Positions 6,509 to 13,218 of a DNA stretch of 64,000 nt are shown here, piece by piece. Position numbers and translations under genes: made by a program. Origin of the DNA: Pirellulaceae bacterium (GTDB lineage: Bacteria; Planctomycetota; Planctomycetia; Pirellulales; Pirellulaceae); assembly GCA_019636385.1 (NCBI GenBank), contig JAHBXT010000001.1, positions 806,001 to 870,000 on the forward strand, in the 5' to 3' direction. The notes under the pieces are model-generated. The model did not search any database and was not told the DNA's origin. It saw nothing but the letters and a program-made list of their open reading frames with translations. Position 1 is the first letter of the stretch, and every line of letters begins with the position of its first letter.

Positions 6509-7303
6509 ATGAGTAAGCGACTTCACAACCGCCTGGACCGCCTGGAAAAGCCAGCTGGACCCGACTTGAGCCAGTCCGATCGGTTGTTATTGGTGTCGAT
6601 TCTGGGCAGGCGAGACGCATTATTCTGGCCGTGGCGCTGGCAGATTGGCATACAGCCACCCATGACGGAGATTCGGCGTAGGCAGCGTGAGTACCTATCG
6701 GGCGTGAGTGGCGTTGCTGTTCACGCTGATGGCAAGCGCCAATGGAAAAACTCGCATTCGGCACGTCAGCGGTTGATCGGCGCTAAGATGGTCACAGCGA
6801 CCCATTCCAGTGGTCAGGTTACTTCGATGTTCTTGACGCCACTGGGTGAAGCCTACGCCAGATCGCTGGTTGGCGGATTGGAAACAGTAGAATCAGCGTT
6901 GCCAGTCATCCAAGCGCTAAGAATGCTATCGGAAGCAACCTCAGTAGCGGCTGTGCGTGAGTCGGTGCTATTCAATCGTGATTGCGTAGGCAATCCTGAA
7001 GACTGGTCGCACTTGACCGAGTTGGTGTTGCCATTCTTGACCAGCGGCATGGTCACCTGCCATTCAGATACCCAGGGGCGGATTGCATACACTCCCCAAG
7101 AGGTTGAGCCACCAGCGGCTATTGCGGTTGATGTTGCAGTCGATCCCGAAGCAGACCGAGTTTACTTCGATGGCTACGAGTCCGAACGCAACGCATTAGA
7201 GACCGCTGAGCCGCGCGGCCCGACCGAGGTTTTCATTCCACTGCCAGCTACTGGTTGGGGATGGCCATGCTATTATCCTGGATGCCTAGATGAAGAAATC
7301 TAA
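6509..7303 (+). CDS. Hypothetical protein
   Basis: 264 residues from ATG 6509 (MSKRLHNRLDRLEKP). The frame is open from further upstream, but the region before 6509 is highly structured, and the basic, helical MSKRL..RLDRLE opening is typical of a true N-terminus; the ribosome site is weak. Residues 45-130 look like a winged-helix unit (RQREYLSGVSG ... RQRLIGAKMVTATHSSGQVTSMFLTPLGEAYA). The C-terminal part contains Val/Ala-rich strands and ends in WGWPCYYPGC. Not recognised. It overlaps the next gene by 14 nt. Confidence 0.55.
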   Translation: MSKRLHNRLDRLEKPAGPDLSQSDRLLLVSILGRRDALFWPWRWQIGIQPPMTEIRRRQREYLSGVSGVAVHADGKRQWKNSHSARQRLIGAKMVTATHSSGQVTSMFLTPLGEAYARSLVGGLETVESALPVIQALRMLSEATSVAAVRESVLFNRDCVGNPEDWSHLTELVLPFLTSGMVTCHSDTQGRIAYTPQEVEPPAAIAVDVAVDPEADRVYFDGYESERNALETAEPRGPTEVFIPLPATGWGWPCYYPGCLDEEI

Positions 7304-7649
7304 GTTTGTGCAAGTTCTGGCGGCAGCGGTGGCCAGCGGTTCATCGGTCAAGGATGCTGCGGCAGTTGCTGGCTGTGCTGAGTCCACAGCGTATAGCGTG
7401 AGTTGTACGGCTGAATTTAGGGCTGAGGTAACCAGGCTGAAAACAGCGGCAGTGGACAACGCTGTTTGTGTGTTGACTGCCAATGCAGCGGCGGCGTCAC
7501 AAGCGCTAGTTAAACTTCTATCGAGCGACGATGAAAAGATTGTCTTAGCGGCTGCGGGCAAGTTGCTGGCCGTAATCGGGCCGCTGCAAGAGTTGGCTGA
7601 ACTGAGGGTCCGCATTGAGCAACTTGAGCAGTCCAGAGCCGCCGCCTAA
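7290..7649 (+). CDS. HTH protein, possible small-terminase-like or regulator
   Basis: 119 residues from ATG 7290. Residues 8-40 form a homeodomain-like HTH (AAAVASGSSVKDAAAVAGCAES), followed by an Ala/Leu-rich helical segment (LTANAAAASQALVKLL ... KIVLAAAGKLLAVIG) and a C-terminal coiled-coil helix (LAELRVRIEQLEQS). HTH plus oligomerising helix is the architecture of phage small terminase subunits, but no large subunit gene follows, so a DNA-binding regulator is equally possible. Last plus-strand gene of the element. Confidence 0.5.
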   Translation: MKKSKFVQVLAAAVASGSSVKDAAAVAGCAESTAYSVSCTAEFRAEVTRLKTAAVDNAVCVLTANAAAASQALVKLLSSDDEKIVLAAAGKLLAVIGPLQELAELRVRIEQLEQSRAAA

Positions 7650-7719
7650 CGCACTGGGGCGACGCCGAATGCTTGGCGATGTTTCGGCAGGCAATGAAGG
7701 GCGTCAACCAGCACGACAT

Positions 7720-7742
7720 GCCCAGTGATATTATCACTGGGC
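7720..7742. other. 23-bp perfect palindrome between convergent genes
   Basis: GCCCAGTGATA (7720-7730) and TATCACTGGGC (7732-7742) around one central T. It lies in the 203-nt gap between the convergent genes ending at 7649 and 7853, where a bidirectional terminator would fit, although neither side has a T tract. The gap also holds an open frame of 38 codons (7679-7795) that I do not call as a gene. Confidence 0.45.
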
Positions 7743-7852
7743 AGAAGTCGAAGACCGGCAACAGCAAGGCCAATTCATGCCGACCGGCATTTTGAACGAG
7801 GTTTTCCTAAAACTTGGTCGGCTGAACGGGAGAAATCGGCTCTAAGCATTAT

Positions 7853-8503
7853 TTAAGGATCTGGGCTTCCAGCAGTTCCAACTTGCTCCTCTTCAAGGTA
7901 AACATGCGGAATAAGAACAGGTTGTCGAAGCCCTTCGCGCTGGCCTTGAGAAATCACAGCCCACTCCACATCAACGACCTTCATAGTGGAGCCATTCTCG
8001 GGTGTGAGCAGTTCGCCAATTCTTGGTACAGATGGAGCATAGCATCCATGAAGTCTCTTGTGAGTTATTTCTGAGCAGTCCACTAATTCGATGTAATGTA
8101 ATGAACCAAGCCAATCCATGCTCCGGTCAGGTGCGTGAGTGGCAAAGTGAGAGCCAGAAGAGGTAAGTTTTTTTGTTCCAACAGAAAATCTACCCTGCAA
8201 TATACAAAGGTGGATAACTTGCCCGGCAGTAGTATCATCGAGTCCATCACGATAAAGCCTGTCTTTTATTGCCAGTCCGTCATCGGCGTCTAATCGGCCC
8301 ATCTCAACATCTTCAATTATGTCTTCCACTTTCCGTTGAGTTTCACAACTAATTCCGAATGAATCTGCCTCCTGTTTGAGCATAGACTCGAATCCGTGAA
8401 GCAGTCCATACATTCGAGCAGCCGAAACCGATTCACCTGCGGCCCATCGTTGTAGACGTAATACCTCTGCGAGAACTACTGCGTTTGGTACCAGAGTTGT
8501 CAT
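7853..8503 (-). CDS. Hypothetical protein, only minus-strand gene of the element
   Basis: 216 residues from ATG 8503. Not recognised. The N-terminal half (1-100) is helical, with an acidic stretch (KVEDIIEDVEMGRLDADDGLAIKD) and a segment YGLLHGFESML; the C-terminal half looks like a small beta barrel (PSVPRIGELLTPENGSTMKVVDVEWAV ... VLIPHVYLEEE). No membrane segment. A 19-bp palindrome lies 40 nt upstream of the start, where an operator would be. Its isolated, opposite orientation near the attachment site is where elements often keep a regulator or cargo gene. Confidence 0.55.
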   Translation of the reverse strand: MTTLVPNAVVLAEVLRLQRWAAGESVSAARMYGLLHGFESMLKQEADSFGISCETQRKVEDIIEDVEMGRLDADDGLAIKDRLYRDGLDDTTAGQVIHLCILQGRFSVGTKKLTSSGSHFATHAPDRSMDWLGSLHYIELVDCSEITHKRLHGCYAPSVPRIGELLTPENGSTMKVVDVEWAVISQGQREGLRQPVLIPHVYLEEEQVGTAGSPDP

Positions 8504-8542
8504 GGGTTCGTTTTGCTCCTGGACAGGTTCAGTTATTCACAA

Positions 8543-8561
8543 CAGTTGTAGTCTACAACTG
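8543..8561. promoter_or_regulatory. 19-bp palindrome, operator-like
   Basis: CAGTTGTAG (8543-8551) and CTACAACTG (8553-8561) around a central T, 40 nt upstream of the minus-strand gene starting at 8503 and about 95 nt from the tRNA break. The position fits an operator, or a recombination-protein site near the element end. Confidence 0.45.
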
Positions 8562-8652
8562 CTAAGGGTGAAAAACGGGGGTTTTCGGGGAGTGGAGATT
8601 ATCGCAAACCCAAGGAAAACAAGGTTTTCTTAGAGGGTGTCGAATACGCCTT

Positions 8653-8696
8653 AGGATTTTCAAAACCGGTGCAATCGACCACTCTGCCACCCATCC
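8653..8696 (-). tRNA. Partial tRNA-Ser(UGA), 5' half only, likely attachment site
   Basis: Read on the minus strand from 8696: acceptor strand GGATGGG, TG, a D-arm GCAGAGTGGTCGATTGC and the anticodon-arm start ACCGGTTTTGAAAA with anticodon TGA (8662-8660). This is the pattern of a bacterial type II tRNA-Ser. From 8656 leftward the sequence no longer pairs with the anticodon stem, and there is no GGTTCGAATCC T-arm and no CCCATCC acceptor strand within 90 nt, so the gene is cut at the anticodon arm. Inference: crossover within the anticodon loop during integration, with the other tRNA half at the left end of the element. Confidence 0.75.
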
Positions 8697-8940
8697 GATT
8701 CAGCTTCGGCCAACTTGCGAGCCGACGTTCACAACTGAAAAACTTGCTGCGCACGGCGCTGTCGGCCGCATAGCCAGCCTGTGGGGCCGACATTTTATAG
8801 AGTGTTGCCCAAACAATCGAGCCCCAAGAGGCAGCTGGACCGGGACAGTTTTTCGGTTTGCAACGCCGGGCACTAGCCTAATCCGCCGCGTTAGCGAGGT
8901 ACTGATCAAACTTTTGCTGGCAGGTGCAGTAGGCTGACGG
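8697..8940. other. Intergenic region upstream of the tRNA-Ser fragment
   Basis: No gene is supported. On the minus strand a TATAAAAT box (around 8796-8803) lies about 100 nt before the tRNA 5' end and could be part of a promoter, but no good -35 element is seen at the right spacing. Confidence 0.3.
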
Positions 8941-10068
8941 CTATTTCCCGAAGGCCTGCGCCAAATCAGCGATCAAGTCATCGACATGTTCAACACCGAC
9001 GCTCAGCCGCAGCAACGAGTCAGTAATTCCAATCCGCTGACGTTCGGCAGCCGTCAGTCGCGCGTGCGAAGTCTGCGCAGGGGCACAGATCAATGTCTCT
9101 ACTCCCCCGAGGCTGACTGCGGGTCGAATGAGCTGAAGCCGCAACAAAAACTGGGTCGCATCAACCTCCGGCGACAGCTCGAATGACATCATTGCTCCAA
9201 AACCGGTCATTTGCTCTCGAGCAATCTGATGACCTGGGAAATTGGCCAGGCCCGGATAGTTGACTCGTCGGATGGTTGGCTGACCAGCGAGATACTCGGC
9301 GACATGCTGTGCGTTTCGCGTCTGCCGCTCGACTCGCAACGCCAGCGTCTTCAAACTGCGTTCTAACAGATGGCAGGTCAGCGCATTGACATTGCCACCC
9401 AACGTACAAGCGACTGCTTGAATCTGAACAACCAACTGAGAGCTAGCCAGCACTACTCCGCAACTGAGGTCACTGTGCCCGCCCAGATACTTGGTGCCGC
9501 TGTGTACCACGATATCAATGCCCAAGCCACCCGGTGTCTGGTTGATAGGACTGGCAAAGGTGTTATCGGCGATAGTGGTAATCGACCGCTGCCGCGCGAT
9601 TTGGGCTACGCGACGCAAGTCGATGACATCCAAAAGCGGATTGGTCGGGGATTCCACGACGATGGCGGAGGTCTGGGCGGTAATGGCGCTCTCAACCGCC
9701 GCTGCATCTGTGGGCACAAATGAACACTGCACGCCCAGTCCAGCTAACGTTTGTGAGGCGAGAGCGTGGGTGCCGCCGTACACCGAATCCAACACGACCA
9801 AATGACTGCCGGCTTTAACCTGAGACAGGATGGCAGCGGTCATAGCAGCCATGCCAGAGCTGAACAGCAATCCATCTTGCATGCCTTCGAGCGCGCACAG
9901 CTTGTGGACTACCGCGCGCTGATTGGGGGTATTGAAGTGCCGCGGATAGAGCATCTCGGCTCGATCGATGTATTCAAAGGCTGATGATGCAAAAATCGGA
10001 GTATTGACCCCGCCCACCGCCGCATCGCGATACGTGCCAGCGTGAACACAGCTTGTCTCTTTTTTCAT
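8941..10068 (-). CDS. Cys/Met-metabolism PLP enzyme (cystathionine gamma-synthase/lyase family)
   Basis: 375 residues from ATG 10068, the usual family length; a longer reading from 10140 would overlap the neighbouring gene. Fold-type I PLP enzyme: SSGMAAMTAA (70-79) for phosphate binding, Tyr97 in DSVYGGT, Asp168 in IADNTFASP, and Schiff-base Lys193 in SGTKYLGGHSD. The usual YSR...NPT substrate loop reads YPRHFNTPN (41-49), a small deviation. The family covers cystathionine synthase, cystathionine lyase and methionine gamma-lyase; the sequence does not decide among them. Cytosolic. It is last in a minus-strand run, 23 nt after the decarboxylase-like gene. Confidence 0.85.
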   Translation of the reverse strand: MKKETSCVHAGTYRDAAVGGVNTPIFASSAFEYIDRAEMLYPRHFNTPNQRAVVHKLCALEGMQDGLLFSSGMAAMTAAILSQVKAGSHLVVLDSVYGGTHALASQTLAGLGVQCSFVPTDAAAVESAITAQTSAIVVESPTNPLLDVIDLRRVAQIARQRSITTIADNTFASPINQTPGGLGIDIVVHSGTKYLGGHSDLSCGVVLASSQLVVQIQAVACTLGGNVNALTCHLLERSLKTLALRVERQTRNAQHVAEYLAGQPTIRRVNYPGLANFPGHQIAREQMTGFGAMMSFELSPEVDATQFLLRLQLIRPAVSLGGVETLICAPAQTSHARLTAAERQRIGITDSLLRLSVGVEHVDDLIADLAQAFGK

Positions 10069-10091
10069 AGTTGATGCACTACTCTGTCGAT

Positions 10092-10769
10092 TTACGCAGA
10101 CACTGGAAAATGCATGGTGAAGGGCTGGACTTTGAGACATGCCAGCGGTTTGACTTGGCTAACGTCTGGAAATTGCTGGCTGTCTACGTGCAGCTCCGTC
10201 ACCCGGGCTAACCGCCCCCAACCCAAGCCGCGCGGATTAACGCGGTAGGCAACTCCGGACAATTCCTGGTACAACTTGATCGGCAGCAATCGAGTCGTCA
10301 CCGGGAATGGTGGTCCGCTGTGTTTGACCTGGCAATAGAAAACAGGACGGTCGGCTGGACCAACCAACAACGAGTCGGTTTTTCCGGCAACGCGCCACTG
10401 CATGGGAAGCGTCGATTTGGGAATGCCCCAGTTGTAACGACCGTTGTCCGTGCTGGCTGGCGAGTCCACAAAAATGCGAGTTATCGACTGGCAACCATGC
10501 GGCTCGAACTTACCGGGAATGATCAGCAGTTCGCGGTAGGGTCCGACTGGCGACTGGTGATAATTGACCAGCATCACGTAGCCCAAGCCACCGCGAAACT
10601 GTCCGCGCTGCCGCTGATCCAACCAACCGTTCTCTTCAACCCATTGGCGACTGAACTTGTAAATCAGAATGATACCTTCGCCGGTCAGCTTCCAGGGTGC
10701 CGGTCGATGCTCCGGTGGCCGGGCCGGGCCGCACGATGCGGTGGATGCAGCAGGATCGGTGGCCGACAT
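10092..10769 (-). CDS. Acetoacetate-decarboxylase-like protein
   Basis: 225 residues from ATG 10769, chosen because GAGGGAG lies 8 nt upstream; the frame is open for another 45 codons. Residues 28-90 (LTGEGIILIYKF ... GGLGYVMLVNYHQSPVGPYRELLIIPG) and WGIPKS (114-119) match the ADC fold, where a lysine in a 'GxPK' loop forms the Schiff base; here that is Lys118. The family includes enzymes with quite different aldol or decarboxylation chemistry, so a ketone-forming decarboxylase is only one option. It lies between an amidohydrolase (56 nt upstream) and the trans-sulfuration enzyme. Confidence 0.7.
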   Translation of the reverse strand: MSATDPAASTASCGPARPPEHRPAPWKLTGEGIILIYKFSRQWVEENGWLDQRQRGQFRGGLGYVMLVNYHQSPVGPYRELLIIPGKFEPHGCQSITRIFVDSPASTDNGRYNWGIPKSTLPMQWRVAGKTDSLLVGPADRPVFYCQVKHSGPPFPVTTRLLPIKLYQELSGVAYRVNPRGLGWGRLARVTELHVDSQQFPDVSQVKPLACLKVQPFTMHFPVSA

Positions 10770-10825
10770 CGTGGTCTCCCTCGTCAAATAGGCCGATTTC
10801 GTGATGTTGATAATCGCGGAGGGTC

Positions 10826-12568
10826 TCAATAAAGATGTTTCCCCTTCAGGAAACACCCGTAGCGCTGCGAACCAAATTGCTGGGCGAATGCGCCATCTTC
10901 CCAAGCTATGCGGCCGCCGATCATGACCAATTTGACGACCTCATCGTTGCGGTTGACCAGGCGCTGGGTGCCGCCTAAAAAGTCTGCGTAGTGGTACTCG
11001 TGCACGCTATCATCCAGCCGGTCGAAGTCGATAACTACAATATCGGCCCGGCTTCCCTCTTGGATGACTCCCGCGTCGATGTGGAAGAAGTCGGCGTTTT
11101 CTTTGGTCAGCCGCCAGATCAGTTTTTCGTAGCTCATGAAAGGATCGCCGCGCTCGTGAGCGTCCTTCAAGTACTTGATCGACCGCAGCGGAAAATTGTA
11201 CAGCGCCAGGTTGTCAATGTGCGCTCCCGAATCAGCGAAGCCGAAAATGGCGTTGGGGTTGGTGTACAGCTTCTTGTAACGCAGTGGATCGTGATTGCCA
11301 ATCGTTGTCTTCCACTCAATTTGCGAATCCATATCAACCACGATATCCAGGAAAGCATCCACCGGGTGCTGATTACGCTGCCGAGCGATTTCTAGAAAGG
11401 ACTTGCCGATCCAAGACTTGTCCGGTGCATCCGTGACGAAGGCGTCGCCAAAATCCTTTTGCCAGATTTTCGGTGCCAGTCGATTGGCGTAATGTCGCTT
11501 GAACTGTTGACGATACTTGGGGTCTTTCAGGGTCGCATCACGTTGCTGGCGATCGCGGGCTAGATGGCGTGCCAGCTGCCCAGTGGGGAACTCTTCAAAG
11601 ATCACCAGGTCCATGCCCTTGGCGTATACCGTAAATGGCACGGGCAGCGCCTGCATGCGAAAATCGGCGCGCAGCACTTTGTTGAAGAAGGTGGCAATAG
11701 CGCTCAGCAGACTCAAGATATACGGGTCGCCCTTGAGGTCCATCATGGCTACCATCGAAGTCCGCAACCGCTTGCGCCAAAAGAACGCTGAGCTTTGCGT
11801 CATGTACCATAAGGCCGCTACGCGACTGACCAAGTTGGGCACGCCCTGCAAATGCCCGTCGCGGCGCCGAGCCACTGCGGTGAGCGCTCCACGTTCCCGG
11901 CGATTGGCGTAGGCTGCGGGCAGGAGCTTGGACCAATGACGGCCATCCATCTTGTCCCAAGGATTATGCTGCATCGAAATGCCGATGAAGCCGGCGTCCA
12001 TCGACTCTTCCAAATAACCCACCATCTGCTGAATTTCAGCCGGCGTGGCCGACTGCTTGGGGTCGAGCGATCGATCGATACCCATGGCGCGAGCACGTAT
12101 ATCAGAATGCCCCAGGAATGAAACATAGTTTGGACCTACCGGCAGCGTGTGCATGTGATCCAGCCAGCCGCGCGTATCGTTCCAACGCTTCTGATCATGC
12201 AAGATCGGCAGCAACACATCGCGCGGGAAAGCCTCTACGCGAGTAAACATGTCACAGCAGTCTTCGACATTGGAATAGATAAAGGACAGCGAACATGATC
12301 CCAGCATCACTGTCGTTACACCGTGGCGCACCGATTCGCTGAGCGAGGGAGCGACCAATACCTCGCCATCGTAGTGCGTATGATTGTCGATGAACCCTGG
12401 CACGACCCACTTGCCGGCAGCCTCAACGACCTTGGTGTCTGGCCCGACCTCAATCGCGCGCTCGGAGATGGCCGTCACCCGGCCTTGTTGTACCAACACA
12501 TCGGCCATGCGGGATGGTCGATCGTGCCCGGAGAACACGCGTCCACCGCGAATTAAGATGTCTGACAC
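10826..12568 (-). CDS. N-acyl-D-amino-acid deacylase-type amidohydrolase
   Basis: 580 residues from GTG 12568 (AAAGAGAGG upstream). Amidohydrolase family 3 organisation: N-terminal small beta domain (ILIRGGRVFSG), metal site NHTH with His63 and His65, Cys92 in LGSCSLSF (D-aminoacylases have a bridging Cys here), LGHSDIR near 153, and FADSGAH with the catalytic Asp near residue 450; a final beta strand domain closes it (ADIVVIDFD). These enzymes hydrolyse N-acyl amides of D-amino acids, and relatives act on other N-acyl compounds. No signal peptide. The neighbouring PLP enzymes and transporter suggest it removes an acyl group from an imported substrate. Confidence 0.85.
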   Translation of the reverse strand: MSDILIRGGRVFSGHDRPSRMADVLVQQGRVTAISERAIEVGPDTKVVEAAGKWVVPGFIDNHTHYDGEVLVAPSLSESVRHGVTTVMLGSCSLSFIYSNVEDCCDMFTRVEAFPRDVLLPILHDQKRWNDTRGWLDHMHTLPVGPNYVSFLGHSDIRARAMGIDRSLDPKQSATPAEIQQMVGYLEESMDAGFIGISMQHNPWDKMDGRHWSKLLPAAYANRRERGALTAVARRRDGHLQGVPNLVSRVAALWYMTQSSAFFWRKRLRTSMVAMMDLKGDPYILSLLSAIATFFNKVLRADFRMQALPVPFTVYAKGMDLVIFEEFPTGQLARHLARDRQQRDATLKDPKYRQQFKRHYANRLAPKIWQKDFGDAFVTDAPDKSWIGKSFLEIARQRNQHPVDAFLDIVVDMDSQIEWKTTIGNHDPLRYKKLYTNPNAIFGFADSGAHIDNLALYNFPLRSIKYLKDAHERGDPFMSYEKLIWRLTKENADFFHIDAGVIQEGSRADIVVIDFDRLDDSVHEYHYADFLGGTQRLVNRNDEVVKLVMIGGRIAWEDGAFAQQFGSQRYGCFLKGKHLY

Positions 12569-12609
12569 GGTCGAGGCCTCTCTTTAGGCTAAGTGCCTTA
12601 AAACTTCAT

Positions 12610-13218
12610 TCATCCTCGGGATTTTGCGTTAGCTGCCAGACCAAAGCAAATCAACGACGCTGCTAAAAGGTAGTGGAACACATCGATTCTCAAGGCTGGG
12701 CTGGACAGATATCCACCGGACCAAACGGCCGCTGCGGATAGAACCAGAGCCGCCAGCAAAAACGCGCCAATCGCTTGCTTGCCCATAACGCAGGCGGCTA
12801 GGCCGCAAGCCAGCACGCTGACCATTGCCACCAATTGCATCGATCCGCGCAGGGAATCGGCGACTCCTGTCACGACCAGGGCCAACATCACCAAGCCAGC
12901 TACCAAGAAAGCGTAGACCGTTACCTTCTGCGGCGGCCCGCGAGAAATCAGGCCGTAGCTGCCCAGCATCAATCCGCATGAACCCAGCGTGGCGACGACT
13001 TGTTGCAAGCGATTGGAAATATCAACCATGTTTTCATGCACACCAGCAAACCGCAGAGCACCAAACAGCGCTGCCAGGGCGACAGGCACCAAAAACACTC
13101 CCCACAGCGTTGCCATCTGCACGCCCAACCTCGGAAAGTACCGGACAAAGGAGTACGCGCCTGAAGCGGCCAGCACCAAATCGGAGATCACATGGGAAAG
13201 CTGCACAGTGCGGCTCAC
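12610..13218 (-). CDS. Small polytopic membrane protein, about seven segments
   Basis: 202 residues from GTG 13218, sharing one nucleotide with the stop of the upstream lyase gene. Almost entirely hydrophobic, with six or seven predicted helices. Conserved-looking polar residues sit at the membrane ends: His9 and Asp13 in SHVISDL of the first helix and FHYLLA in the last. A Ser/His/Asp-in-first and His-in-last pattern is loosely like the CREST group (alkaline ceramidase, PAQR), but a full HxxxH motif is missing, so I do not assign it. Tight coupling to the sphingosine-phosphate-lyase-like gene suggests the same pathway. Confidence 0.7.
   Translation of the reverse strand: MSRTVQLSHVISDLVLAASGAYSFVRYFPRLGVQMATLWGVFLVPVALAALFGALRFAGVHENMVDISNRLQQVVATLGSCGLMLGSYGLISRGPPQKVTVYAFLVAGLVMLALVVTGVADSLRGSMQLVAMVSVLACGLAACVMGKQAIGAFLLAALVLSAAAVWSGGYLSSPALRIDVFHYLLAASLICFGLAANAKSRG

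Larger units (their letters stand above)
1..8656. mobile_element. Right part of an integrated accessory element ending in a tRNA-Ser gene
   Basis: The stretch carries a compact, mostly overlapping plus-strand gene block with a replication module (Topo mini-A-like protein, phage-type initiator, DnaB-type helicase), an excisionase-like HTH protein and small proteins of unknown function, none of it like the single-gene chromosomal layout to the right. It ends at about 8656, where a tRNA-Ser 5' half on the minus strand loses its tRNA sequence. No integrase, portal, capsid or terminase large subunit is present, so the left part, where these may lie, is outside the window. Inference: integrative plasmid, phage or phage satellite. 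The exact left border is unknown, and the first gene could still be chromosomal. Confidence 0.65.

Noticed and set aside
7679-7795. 38-codon plus-strand frame between convergent genes
   Set aside because: Overlaps the palindrome, lacks a ribosome site, and no domain is visible; too short to support.
8504-8696. Group I intron in the tRNA-Ser anticodon loop
   Set aside because: Such introns do occur at this site, but no tRNA 3' half (GGTTCGAATCC or the CCCATCC strand) was found within several hundred bases to the left, no intron core was recognisable, and the adjoining minus-strand gene does not resemble a homing endonuclease.
8796-8803. TATAAAAT as a promoter for the tRNA-Ser
   Set aside because: The only TTG-rich candidate -35 is 11 nt away instead of about 17, so the promoter is not supported; noted only within the intergenic entry.
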